A stretch of DNA of 34,142 nt from an uncultured Prevotella sp. (GTDB lineage Bacteria; Bacteroidota; Bacteroidia; Bacteroidales; Bacteroidaceae): the NCBI GenBank assembly GCA_944319945.1, contig CALUFN010000024.1, positions 1 through 34,142 of the forward strand, written 5' to 3'. The position numbers were made by a program, and so were the translations under genes. Below, piece after piece: positions 1 through 6,812 of this stretch. The notes beneath the pieces were generated by a model. That model saw only the letters and a program-made list of their open reading frames with translations, did not search any database and was not told the origin of the DNA. Position 1 is the stretch's first letter. Each line of letters opens with the position of its first letter.

Positions 1-51
1 CTTAAAAATAATTATTTTCCCGGAAAGAAGAAACACACTTTCGATGTTTAA
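1..51 (+). CDS. C-terminal end of an unidentified gene (cut by window edge)
   Basis: The first frame is open from base 1 and ends at TAA 49-51, giving the tail LKNNYFPGKKKHTFDV. The stop shares its last A with the ATG of the next gene (TAATG), the usual arrangement for translationally coupled genes, which is the main reason to believe this frame. Sixteen residues are too few to assign a family. It would be co-transcribed with the small gene that follows. Confidence 0.45.
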   Translation, partial: LKNNYFPGKKKHTFDV

Positions 52-371
52 TGCTAAAATTTAAACAGGCTCTTAGTGTTAAGGATAAGAGTATTTCAAA
101 TGAACCTGTTATTAAGTGGAAAGGTGACAATAAATCAGACTTGGTTGGTTTCATTTATGCATATGTGTATCCTAAAGAATATATAAATGGAGAGAAAGAC
201 TTGAGAATATCCAAATATGAGCATTTATTTTCATTTGGTGGGAAATATACAAAAGGGTTGTCAGAAAACAGAACACGAGCTAATAAATATGTTGACAAGC
301 GGATTGAAATCATTAAAGAATGTATAAAAGTTGGTAATAAGAAAACAAAAGAAGAGCTACAATTAATGTAA
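51..371 (+). CDS. Small AT-rich protein resembling the C-terminal part of RteC-type proteins
   Basis: A 106-residue basic, Lys-rich protein starting at an ATG that overlaps the stop of the upstream frame by one base. The stretch VIKWKGDNKSDLVGFIYA (residues 20-37) followed by a charged helix with RTRANKYVDKRIEII resembles, from memory, the WxGxxxDLxxxIYA pattern and terminal helix of RteC proteins, which regulate excision and transfer of Bacteroides conjugative elements; no alignment was run. At 106 residues it is about half the length of RteC, so it is a short relative, a remnant or a chance match. Base composition is much more AT-rich than the cobalamin genes to the right, and it lies about 270 bases from the 3' end of a tRNA, both of which fit mobile-element DNA. 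Coding status is fairly likely; function is uncertain. Confidence 0.55.
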   Translation: MLKFKQALSVKDKSISNEPVIKWKGDNKSDLVGFIYAYVYPKEYINGEKDLRISKYEHLFSFGGKYTKGLSENRTRANKYVDKRIEIIKECIKVGNKKTKEELQLM

Positions 372-448
372 TTCTACGATTAACGGGCAGCGAATTTTTA
401 TTAAGGCAAAGCAATATGTGCTTGATATAACATTATTACCAATCTCCA

Positions 449-558
449 AATCCGCTGACCCCAAAAACGCCAACCGAGAATATCCGCTGCCCCGAAAATC
501 CGCTGCCCCCTTTATTCTTGATATGCCAGCTTCACCAACCAGGATTATCCGCTGACCG
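449..558. repeat. Cluster of four short direct repeats (ATCCGCTGMCC)
   Basis: Between the RteC-like gene and the tRNA there are four copies of (A/T)ATCCGCTG(A/C)CC in the same orientation, beginning at about 449, 481, 497 and 546. Nothing else in 372-594 looks coding. Iterated short sites beside a tRNA 3' end could be arm-type sites for an integrase or sites for another DNA-binding protein; this is inference from position and repetition only. Confidence 0.6.
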
Positions 559-594
559 AAATACGGGGAGTTTGACGGGGAATTTCAGTAAATG

Positions 595-634
595 AAAAAT
601 GCTAAATAGCTGACAAACAACCATTTAGCATTTT
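595..634 (-). terminator. Hairpin downstream of tRNA-Arg
   Basis: Arms AAATGCTAAAT and ATTTAGCATTT (about 12 bp) enclose a loop of about 15 bases. Read on the minus strand the right-hand arm is followed by a short T run, so it can serve as the intrinsic terminator of the tRNA transcript. It also separates the tRNA from the AT-rich segment. Confidence 0.6.
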
Positions 635-640
635 CTTGAG

Positions 641-714
641 TGACCCCGACAGGATTCAAACCTGTAACCTTCTGATCCGTAGTCAGATGCTCTATTCAGT
701 TGAGCCACGGGGCC
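641..714 (-). tRNA. tRNA-Arg (anticodon ACG)
   Basis: The complement folds as a standard 74-base cloverleaf: acceptor GGCCCCG pairs with CGGGGTC (one G-U), the anticodon stem TCTGA/TCAGA encloses loop CTACGGA with anticodon ACG, and the T arm contains GGTTTGAATCC. The discriminator base is A and CCA is not encoded, as is normal in Bacteroidota. The A in the wobble position is usually edited to inosine, so it reads CGU/CGC/CGA codons. A promoter of the phylum's type lies 20 bases upstream. Its 3' end faces the AT-rich segment at 1-640, so it is a natural candidate integration site. Confidence 0.97.
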
Positions 715-733
715 GTTTTTCTTAATTGCGATG

Positions 734-765
734 CAAAGGTACGCACATTTTTTGATTTCTCCAAA
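734..765 (-). promoter_or_regulatory. Promoter of tRNA-Arg
   Basis: On the minus strand TTTG (765-762), a 20-base spacer and TACCTTTG (741-734) match the Bacteroidota -33/-7 consensus TTTG-N19-21-TAnnTTTG. Transcription would begin about 12-15 bases before the tRNA. Confidence 0.75.
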
Positions 766-784
766 TTTTTAGGCTACTTTTTTC

Positions 785-802
785 TGTTTTTTTGAAAAAA
801 CA
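785..802 (-). terminator. Possible weak terminator of the cobalamin operon
   Basis: A short A/T-only hairpin (TGTTTTTT / AAAAAACA) lies about 40 bases after the nucleotidyltransferase stop. The stem is all A-T, so it is weak; I list it because no better terminator lies between that gene and the tRNA promoter. Confidence 0.25.
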
Positions 803-839
803 CACAAAAGAGGGGTTTTAGGGGCATTTATACATAGGT

Positions 840-1433
840 TCAGGGTATCCATTCGATTATTTCGGTTGCCGGCTGCCGCTCACGCCACCGCATGAATTCA
901 GGCATGGTCCTTACGCCGTCTCGGATTACAGCCTGATAATATTCAATCCCCATAACATGCTCGTCGCAGGGCGTTTCAGCTTTCAGCCGAAGTATGCAGG
1001 TTCGCATTTCATCAGTCAACACGGCCTTTATACGCTCGGCCATGCGCTCAAAATATCCGTCATAGCGGGAACCTTTTAAAATATGGATGATGTCGATTTG
1101 CCAAATTTCATTATCTAGAGACTCATACCAAGCGTGCCATTCTACGCACTGCTCTTCGGTATGCGTAAGATTACGGCATTCTATTTTCGTTATCGAGGGA
1201 TGGGCCGCAAGGCGCGACATTGCGGCGAAGCTGTCCCGTAAGGTCAACGGCGACGAATAAACATGCAGGTCAATGTCGAGGTGTTTCATCATTAGGCCCA
1301 TTGCCAACGAACCCACGATGTGGACTTCGGCCCCCACTTCATTCCAAATGTCGATGATACCGGTCTTGTCGATGACGTCGAGAGCACGGCGCTCTACGAG
1401 CCTCGAACGGTAAAGAAGCATTTCGTCAGTCAT
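840..1433 (-). CDS. Nucleotidyltransferase-fold protein at the end of the cobalamin operon
   Basis: A 197-residue soluble protein. It has the signature of the pol-beta-like nucleotidyltransferase fold: VGSLAMGL (G41-S42) followed by the acidic pair in HLDIDLHVY (D53, D55) and a plausible third metal ligand, D114 in IWQIDIIHI. Proteins of this fold transfer nucleotides to drugs, proteins or RNA; the substrate here is unknown. It begins 10 bases after the cobC stop on the same strand, so it should be the last gene of the operon, but no link of this family to B12 is established that I can name. An accessory role in nucleotide metabolism and mere read-through membership are both possible. The start ATG at 1433 fits the fold, leaving a helix before the GS motif. 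Confidence 0.75.
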   Translation of the reverse strand: MTDEMLLYRSRLVERRALDVIDKTGIIDIWNEVGAEVHIVGSLAMGLMMKHLDIDLHVYSSPLTLRDSFAAMSRLAAHPSITKIECRNLTHTEEQCVEWHAWYESLDNEIWQIDIIHILKGSRYDGYFERMAERIKAVLTDEMRTCILRLKAETPCDEHVMGIEYYQAVIRDGVRTMPEFMRWRERQPATEIIEWIP

Positions 1434-1443
1434 ACGGCTACGG

Positions 1444-1971
1444 TTAAATGGTAATCCTCTCTATACCGCCATAGGGCACAAGATGCCTAAAGCAGTCTTC
1501 CTCTGCAAACAGACCGCCGTATATTCCGGCGCAAATCAGCACTCCGCCGTGGGCGAACACAGCCGCCTTGCGGTACGGCTTAGTCTTCAGTTCGTCGAGA
1601 AACGATGACACACGGTCGAACAACACTGGGAAGCTCTCACCGTTAGTTGCGGCAAGGTGCATGTAGTCGCCATACCATTTCTGCAGGTTTTCGTCTTCTA
1701 TCTCGTCGAAGAGTTTCATTTCCCAGTCACCCATGTTCATCTCTTTCAGCCTGTCGTCTATTATCGGATCGTCCCATCCGCAATAGGCCGCCAGCTTTCT
1801 CGCCCGTGTGAGCGGAGACGAGAACACGGCATCAAAACCGGTTTCACAGAGCCTGCTTTTAGTCACTGCGGCCTCGGCCTCGAACGTGTCGGCCACAGGC
1901 ACGTCGCTCCATCCGTAGCACGTGCCTTTAGGCACTCCCACGCTTGTGTGTCTTATCAAAACAACGTCCAT
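1444..1971 (-). CDS. cobC: Alpha-ribazole-5'-phosphate phosphatase (histidine phosphatase family)
   Basis: A 175-residue member of the histidine phosphatase (phosphoglycerate mutase-like) superfamily: phosphohistidine motif IRHTSV with R7-H8, second Arg in SSPLTRAR (R56), acid E84 in GDWE, and C-terminal catalytic His in FAHGG (H141). In the cobalamin pathway CobC removes the 5' phosphate from alpha-ribazole phosphate or from adenosylcobalamin phosphate. The superfamily is broad, but tight linkage with cobU, cobT and cobS makes this role the best call. It overlaps the end of cobS by 16 bases, consistent with coupled translation. Length is a little shorter than the Salmonella enzyme (about 200 residues). 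Confidence 0.88.
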   Translation of the reverse strand: MDVVLIRHTSVGVPKGTCYGWSDVPVADTFEAEAAVTKSRLCETGFDAVFSSPLTRARKLAAYCGWDDPIIDDRLKEMNMGDWEMKLFDEIEDENLQKWYGDYMHLAATNGESFPVLFDRVSSFLDELKTKPYRKAAVFAHGGVLICAGIYGGLFAEEDCFRHLVPYGGIERITI

Positions 1972-2774
1972 AATGCTTTATTATTGAGAAATACGTATGT
2001 GGCACAGAGATAGAACGAAAGTTCCGTAAGCAGGAACATCGCTCCGCAGCAATCGCCGGTGTATCCCTTAATCTTATGCCATATAATAAGGTAAATGAAA
2101 TACATCACCACGCATGGGCCGAATATCAGCAAGTCCCATCTCATAAGTCCGTCGGTCATGTAAAGCATGAAGGCGAACGGCGCAATGCCTTGTATGAAAA
2201 GGCCTATGCCTGCCTTCAGGCTAATTTTACGATAAACCACGCGGGCCTTAGCCTCCTCCTCGGTGCGTGCGTAAGGCATCATCGACACGATCTGGGCCGA
2301 CACCATCTTGCAAAACGGATCGGCGGCCGTCACGATGAGCGCAGCGAGCGGCGCAGGCATGGCCGACAGCGAGAAGAACAAGAGCAGCATGTAAAGGCCG
2401 AGGCCTATCACGCCGTAAGTGCCTATGCGCGAGTCTTTCATTATGGATAATATGCGGTTGCGGTCGGAGCCACCCCCACCGAAACCGTCGAAAAAGTCTG
2501 CAAGGCCGTCCTCATGCAGCGCACCCGTGACGAGCACTCTTGCCGCAATGGCAAGCAAGACGACTATGGTCTGCGGCAGGATCATGCTGCCGAAGTATAT
2601 CACGGCCGCCATGACCGCCCCCGTAAGCCAGCCTGCAAGGGGCCAATACTCCACCACCGAGCGGTAACACTCGCGCGGAGGCTGGTGCAGCCTCCACAAG
2701 GGCAGGCGGGTGAAGAATATGAGAGCCGCCCACGGGCGGTCGTACCATTTAGAAGTATTTAGTGATATGCGCAT
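1956..2774 (-). CDS. cobS: Adenosylcobinamide-GDP ribazoletransferase (cobalamin synthase)
   Basis: An inner-membrane protein of 272 residues that joins adenosylcobinamide-GDP to alpha-ribazole(-phosphate), closing the lower loop of cobalamin. The diagnostic stretch GALHEDGLADFFDGFGGG (about 84-101) matches the conserved acidic, metal-binding motif of CobS, followed by several hydrophobic segments. The N-terminus contains the family's FFTRLPLW. The frame could begin at TTG 2780, but ATG 2774 is preferred; it overlaps the end of cobT by 26 bases. The 3' end overlaps cobC by 16 bases. Confidence 0.93.
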   Translation of the reverse strand: MRISLNTSKWYDRPWAALIFFTRLPLWRLHQPPRECYRSVVEYWPLAGWLTGAVMAAVIYFGSMILPQTIVVLLAIAARVLVTGALHEDGLADFFDGFGGGGSDRNRILSIMKDSRIGTYGVIGLGLYMLLLFFSLSAMPAPLAALIVTAADPFCKMVSAQIVSMMPYARTEEEAKARVVYRKISLKAGIGLFIQGIAPFAFMLYMTDGLMRWDLLIFGPCVVMYFIYLIIWHKIKGYTGDCCGAMFLLTELSFYLCATYVFLNNKALWTLF

Positions 2775-3798
2775 TGTCAAAGTTGTTCATTTCGTTAATC
2801 ATCCTTACCGCACTGTCTACTATCGGATAGGCGCAAAGCGCCCCGGTGCCCTCGCCCAGGCGCAGGCCGAGGCTGAGCAGCGGCTCGGCTCCAAGCAGGG
2901 CGAGCAGGCGGCGGTGGCCGCTCTCGTCGCCCGAATGCCCGAAGATCATGTAGTCAAGAACGTCGGGATACAGCCGTGAGGCGGCCAGCGCGCAAGCCGT
3001 CATGATGAATCCGTCTACGAGTATCACCATGTGCAGCTCGGCGGCCCTTAGCATAGCCCCTACGGCCCCTACCATCTCGAAGCCGCCGAAATAGCGTATC
3101 ACCGTGGCAGCGTCGGCATTGCATGGCACGGAAGCCTTATAACGGCTTACCGCCTCTGAGAGTATGCCGAGCTTACGCCTCACGCCCTCGGGAGCGAGAC
3201 CTGCCCCCGCCCCTACGCACTCGTCAAGGGGAACGCCGCCGAGCAGGCTCATCCATACGCTCGAAGCAGAAGTGTTGGCTATGCCCATCTCGCCTATGCA
3301 AATCACTCGACAGCCGTCCTTATGGCAGTCGTCAACGAGAGTGGCCCCTATGTCTACGGCCTCGCCGTATTGCAAGACGTCCATCGCCGGGCCGTATAGA
3401 AAGTTTTCCGTACCGTAGGCTATCTTGCGGTCGATTATCCCGCTGCAGCCTGAGAGGTCATGGTCTACGCCGATGTCAATAAGGCGCAGCCTGAAACCGT
3501 GCTGCCGGCAAAACATGTTGACGCCTCCTCCGCCTGCGGCGAAGTTGGCCATCTGCTGCCACGTAACCTCTCTCGGCGACACGCTCACGCCCTCGCGCTC
3601 TATGCCGTGGTCGCCGCCGAAAAGCAGGTGGCAAGGCACGTCGAGCGCAGGCATCAGCGTCTGCTGTATGAGACATATCTGCATGGCAAGGCTCTCGAGC
3701 CTTCCGAGCGAGCCTTTGGGCTTGTTGAGGTTGTCTATCTTGGCTTGTACAGCCTGCTTCAGGCCGTCGTCGGGCTTATTTATCTCGAATGTCCTCAT
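2749..3798 (-). CDS. cobT: Nicotinate-nucleotide--dimethylbenzimidazole phosphoribosyltransferase
   Basis: A 349-residue cytosolic enzyme that transfers phosphoribose from nicotinate mononucleotide to a lower-ligand base, usually 5,6-dimethylbenzimidazole, making alpha-ribazole phosphate for CobS. Visible family marks are NKPKGSLGRLE near residue 25, the GGDHGI motif, the AAGGGGVN loop, and the C-terminal RLGEGTGA whose Glu (about E316) corresponds to the catalytic base of Salmonella CobT. Length matches the family. The ATG overlaps the cobU stop as ATGA. No DMB synthesis gene (bluB or bza) is in this window, so the base may be salvaged, made elsewhere, or be a different base. Confidence 0.95.
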   Translation of the reverse strand: MRTFEINKPDDGLKQAVQAKIDNLNKPKGSLGRLESLAMQICLIQQTLMPALDVPCHLLFGGDHGIEREGVSVSPREVTWQQMANFAAGGGGVNMFCRQHGFRLRLIDIGVDHDLSGCSGIIDRKIAYGTENFLYGPAMDVLQYGEAVDIGATLVDDCHKDGCRVICIGEMGIANTSASSVWMSLLGGVPLDECVGAGAGLAPEGVRRKLGILSEAVSRYKASVPCNADAATVIRYFGGFEMVGAVGAMLRAAELHMVILVDGFIMTACALAASRLYPDVLDYMIFGHSGDESGHRRLLALLGAEPLLSLGLRLGEGTGALCAYPIVDSAVRMINEMNNFDNAHITKYF

Positions 3799-4343
3799 TC
3801 ACGTTTTCCGTTATTTACGTCTTTTATCTTTACGGGTATGCCGCTCACCATGAGCACCACCTCGTCCGCCCGTGCCGCCACGTATTGGTTCATCCAGCCC
3901 TGCATGTCGGTGAAGCGCCGCTGCACGGCGTTGCTGCTCACCTCGCCGCTGCCTATCTCGTTGGTTACGAATATGAACGTGGCGTCTTGGTCGGTGAATC
4001 GGTCAAACTCGGCCTCTATCTCACCGAGAGCCTCGTCTACGTCGGGCTGGCGACCGGGAGCCGTGCGGTCGAAGAAGAAATTGGTGCACCACAGCGTAAT
4101 GCAGTCTATCACGACCACCTTTCCGCCTACGTCGTGCAGGCTGAGCAGCTTTTCTTCCTCGATGTTTTCCCACTGCGGGCCCCGCCTCTGCTTGTGGCGG
4201 GCCACGCGCCTGGCAAACTCGTCGTCCCACACGTGGGCCGTGGCCACATAGACGGGATTGGGCGACAGCTCGAGGGCGAGCCTTTCGGCGTACACGCTCT
4301 TGCCCGAGCGTTGTCCGCCGGTTACAAGTATTATCCTTCTCAT
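3795..4343 (-). CDS. cobU: Bifunctional adenosylcobinamide kinase / GTP:adenosylcobinamide-phosphate guanylyltransferase
   Basis: A 182-residue P-loop enzyme that phosphorylates adenosylcobinamide and then attaches GMP, giving adenosylcobinamide-GDP for CobS. The P-loop GGQRSGKS is at residues 9-16, and VYVATAHVWDDEFARR with H50 in ARHKQRR is the region that holds the guanylylated His in Salmonella CobU. The single His at 50 aligns with the second of the two adjacent histidines there, so the exact nucleophile should be checked. VVIDCITLWCTN is the Walker B-like strand. It starts 25 bases after the flavoprotein stop and overlaps cobT by four bases. Confidence 0.94.
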   Translation of the reverse strand: MRRIILVTGGQRSGKSVYAERLALELSPNPVYVATAHVWDDEFARRVARHKQRRGPQWENIEEEKLLSLHDVGGKVVVIDCITLWCTNFFFDRTAPGRQPDVDEALGEIEAEFDRFTDQDATFIFVTNEIGSGEVSSNAVQRRFTDMQGWMNQYVAARADEVVLMVSGIPVKIKDVNNGKRE

Positions 4344-4368
4344 TGATGTTAGCGACGGTAGGATGTCG

Positions 4369-4983
4369 TCATCTTATAAAGCTCGTGAATATCCGCGGCT
4401 CGCGCCCGGGCACGGGCACGTTGCCGGCCTTCAGGCTCTTAAGCATCCAAGCCATGTTGTTGCCGAGCGTGCGCATCGTCTGCAGCCCTTCGGCATCTTG
4501 CGAGGCTTCGCCCGGCACGAGGCCGTGCACACTGTTCCAGTATTGCGAGCTTACCACGGGCATGTTGCTCATCATGAAGTATTTGTTAAGCCTGTCAAAC
4601 GTGGCGCTGGCTCCTCCCCTGCGGCATACAGCCACCGAGGCCGCAGGCTTGTTCTGCAGCAGGGCCGAGGCCGAATAGAAAAGCCTGTCGAGCAGGGCGC
4701 ATAGCGAGCCGTTGGGGCCTGCGTAATATACGGGCGAACCTACTATCAGGCCGTCGGCCGTGGCGAGCTTATCCACCACTGTAGCGTACAGGCCGTCGTC
4801 GAACACGCACCTCCCCCGCTCCATGCAGCGGCCGCAGGCTATGCAGCCTTGCACGGCTTTCGTACCGATCGACACTATTTCGGTTTCCACGCCGTTTGAC
4901 TCGAGCGCTTTGGCCGCCTCCGTCAAGGCTATGTAAGTGTTCCCCTTAGCATGGGGACTTCCGTTAAGCAGTAAGACTTTCAT
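4369..4983 (-). CDS. NAD(P)H-dependent FMN reductase-like flavoprotein with a CX2CX2CX5C cluster motif
   Basis: A 204-residue flavodoxin-fold protein. The N-terminal MKVLLLNGSPHAKGNT is the FMN phosphate loop. C47, C50, C53 and C59 (GCIACGRCMERGRC) form the compact CX2CX2CX5C motif that binds a 4Fe-4S cluster in archaeal iron-sulfur flavoprotein (Isf). IVGSPVYYAGPNGSL is the second flavin loop. An upstream in-frame TTG at 5016 lies inside a -7 promoter box, so ATG 4983 is chosen. It leads the cobalamin operon, 25 bases before cobU. A plausible but unproven role is supplying electrons for cobalt or flavin reduction in corrinoid metabolism; a general quinone or flavin reductase is equally compatible. 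Confidence 0.85.
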   Translation of the reverse strand: MKVLLLNGSPHAKGNTYIALTEAAKALESNGVETEIVSIGTKAVQGCIACGRCMERGRCVFDDGLYATVVDKLATADGLIVGSPVYYAGPNGSLCALLDRLFYSASALLQNKPAASVAVCRRGGASATFDRLNKYFMMSNMPVVSSQYWNSVHGLVPGEASQDAEGLQTMRTLGNNMAWMLKSLKAGNVPVPGREPRIFTSFIR

Positions 4984-5013
4984 TCCTATTATATTATTAA
5001 TGATTTCAGTCCG

Positions 5014-5021
5014 CAAATATA
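5014..5021 (-). promoter_or_regulatory. Probable -7 box for the flavoprotein-cobUTSC operon
   Basis: TATATTTG on the minus strand fits TAnnTTTG and is followed by a GC as in the other promoters here. A clear -33 TTTG at the right distance is missing. The leader would be about 25 bases, too short for a cobalamin riboswitch, and I see no B12-box-like sequence in 4984-5190. Confidence 0.5.
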
Positions 5022-5086
5022 CAAAATAGTATCGAAAACGCCGCTCGCCGTCGGCTCATTTTCAGGTTCGGCAACCATGTTTTCCC

Positions 5087-5163
5087 AAAGGTTACCTTTT
5101 GCCTCGCAAAAGGCGGCCTGTTACACGGCAGAAGGTTACCTTTCACGCTGCGAAAGGTAACCT
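5087..5163. repeat. Palindromic-unit intergenic repeat, locus A
   Basis: Four imperfect copies of a 13-bp palindrome (type AAAGGTTACCTTT) separated by 9-10 bp spacers such as CACGCTGCG: at about 5087-5099, 5109-5121, 5132-5143 and 5153-5163. The last two and their spacer make a stem-loop. The same architecture recurs at 20877-20955 and 30577-30657. Any open frame through it is not believable as a protein. Confidence 0.85.
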
Positions 5164-5190
5164 CTTGGATTTCGCCCGATGCATACATGC

Positions 5191-5229
5191 ATAAAACAAG
5201 CCGCGTTACGGATTATCCGCACACGGCTT
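5191..5229 (-). terminator. Terminator of the sigma-factor operon
   Basis: On the minus strand AAGCCGTGT (5229-5221) pairs with ACGCGGCTT (5206-5198) around an inner CGGAT/ATCCG stem, followed by TGTTTTAT. It lies 40 bases after the stop of the secreted-protein gene. Confidence 0.75.
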
Positions 5230-5268
5230 GCCGGCATTACCTATTTATAAATTAAAGTACATGGATTG

Positions 5269-6099
5269 TCAATACAGTTCAAGCCTTGCCAGCTTGAGCA
5301 GGTCTTTCAGGTATTCGTCCGCCGTGATTGCCTCAAGGTCTTTTACGCCCCGGTAGAGTATCACCTTTTCATTTTCGCTGAGTTTCAACTTCTTCGCCTC
5401 CTTGCACAATTCTATTATCTTGTTCGCCAGACCGCTGCGCAGCGCCAGGTCGGCATGCTCTTTCAAGGCCGACTTATACGCCGAGCGCAGCAGGCTGAAA
5501 CGTCTCAGGGCGTCATACCCGCTCTTCAGAGACCCGTCCAAGCCAATAGAAACGGAGAAACCGTCGTTAAGTCCGCGCGGCTTCTGCGGGTCTTGCCCGT
5601 AGATTTTGTCCAACGAGCCCGCCAGCATGTTGTTCTCCTTGTCAACGTGCCACGTTACGGCGTAGCAGTATCTTTTCAGAGTGTCTTGCTTGTCTCTTAC
5701 GAGCATTATCCTATAGTTACGGTCTAAATACGAGCCGTAGCTGATGCTCTTGTCCAGGTCTTTCCCGTATGACACGTTGACGAGCACGTTGTTGCTGATG
5801 CCTTCGTCTCTCGCCAATACGTTATAGGCTTCGTCCGTGTCACGCTCGAAAGCCTCGATCACCCTGTCAAGCTTGCCGAGAAGGGTTGCGGACATCTCAA
5901 ACCTGTACTGGTAGATGTACGAGACGGTCTCGTCGCCTTCGCCGTTTTTCTCTACTGACGAGTTCACCTTTACGTACTCGGCCACCTTGTCGTCGCTTAC
6001 GAAATCGTCGATGGCCTTTATCAGGTTTTTCTGCGCTTGGGCTGCGGTCGGCAACACCGCGCACAGCAGCACTAAGTAGAATAATTTTGCTGTTTTCAT
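5269..6099 (-). CDS. Secreted protein of unknown function, third gene of the sigma-factor operon
   Basis: A 276-residue protein with a clear Sec signal peptide (MKTAKLFYLVLLCAVLPTA, predicted cut near AQA-Q at 22/23) and no lipobox, so probably periplasmic. The mature part is mixed alpha/beta in look: a first half with YIYQYRFEMSATLLGKLDRVIEAFERD and regularly alternating strands around 100-160, and a Lys/Leu-rich helical second half. I do not recognise a named domain. It follows the anti-sigma-like gene by 21 bases and shares its operon, so it may be the effector, sensor or target of that envelope-stress-like regulatory pair. Confidence 0.8.
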   Translation of the reverse strand: MKTAKLFYLVLLCAVLPTAAQAQKNLIKAIDDFVSDDKVAEYVKVNSSVEKNGEGDETVSYIYQYRFEMSATLLGKLDRVIEAFERDTDEAYNVLARDEGISNNVLVNVSYGKDLDKSISYGSYLDRNYRIMLVRDKQDTLKRYCYAVTWHVDKENNMLAGSLDKIYGQDPQKPRGLNDGFSVSIGLDGSLKSGYDALRRFSLLRSAYKSALKEHADLALRSGLANKIIELCKEAKKLKLSENEKVILYRGVKDLEAITADEYLKDLLKLARLELY

Positions 6100-6120
6100 A
6101 TCGCTTATGTATTTTTACGG

Positions 6121-6807
6121 TTAATAGTACTCCTCATCGTCGTAATCGTCAAGGGCGGTGACGTAAGTGTCTATGCTTCGCTCCATTCGGATGTATTGCT
6201 CTTCGAGCATGTCCATAGAGTCTTTCACCGCCTCGTATATCTCCCTGAGCCTCTCCTCGGCCAGAATGTCGGCCTTAGCCACGAAGGCCGAGTCTTTCAT
6301 CTTCTCGGCGAGATACGTCTTCGGCGGCATTATCCGGTAAGCGTCCTTTCTCATGCGATACGTCCGCTTCCTCTTCGAGCCCGTGCTTTTCACCGCCTCG
6401 GTGGCGGCGGTATCCGTCACGGCGGTGTCCGGGGCGTAGGCTGCTGCCACTCCGCCGTGCGAAGCCTCTTGTAGGGGAGCGTCTTCCTCCGCCGTCGGAC
6501 GGCCTCCTCCCGGCCACACCGTTACGAGCAGCACTACTGCGGCGACCGCAGCCGCGGCATAGATCCATATTCTCTTGGCCCGCAAGCGGCCCGCCGAGGC
6601 GCCGGCCGGCGCGTCCTCCACGCCCGGGGCGGCCCGGCCGTCGGCAAGGGGCATGTCCTCGTCAAACCAAGCGAACATCTCCTTATACGCGCTCCACTCC
6701 CCACCGACCTCGTGCGTGCGGAAATATTCAGCCAGCAGGCGCTCCTCCTCGATAGTAGTCCGCCCCGCCATGAAGCGTTCCGTCAACATCCTGATTTTCT
6801 TGTCCAT
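6121..6807 (-). CDS. Single-pass membrane protein, probable anti-sigma factor
   Basis: A 228-residue protein starting 5 bases after the sigma-factor stop. The N-terminal FMAGRTTIEEERLLAEYF (about 12-29) resembles the short helical segment at the start of many Bacteroidota anti-sigma and FecR-like proteins. One transmembrane helix spans about 80-98 (IWIYAAAAVAAVVLLVTVW), preceded by positive residues, giving an N-in topology. The periplasmic part has an Ala/Thr/Glu-rich linker and a charged helical C-terminus ending in acidic and Tyr residues. Position and topology argue for an anti-sigma factor, but no FecR domain or zinc-binding HxxxCxxC motif is visible. Confidence 0.72.
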   Translation of the reverse strand: MDKKIRMLTERFMAGRTTIEEERLLAEYFRTHEVGGEWSAYKEMFAWFDEDMPLADGRAAPGVEDAPAGASAGRLRAKRIWIYAAAAVAAVVLLVTVWPGGGRPTAEEDAPLQEASHGGVAAAYAPDTAVTDTAATEAVKSTGSKRKRTYRMRKDAYRIMPPKTYLAEKMKDSAFVAKADILAEERLREIYEAVKDSMDMLEEQYIRMERSIDTYVTALDDYDDEEYY

Positions 6808-6812
6808 ACGTC

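Noticed and set aside
5006-5188. Minus-strand frame of 60 codons upstream of the flavoprotein
   Set aside because: It is the palindromic repeat of locus A read through, overlapping the promoter region.
4984-5190. Cobalamin riboswitch before the cob operon
   Set aside because: No B12-box-like sequence or large conserved fold is visible, and the -7 box at 5014-5021 leaves only a short leader.
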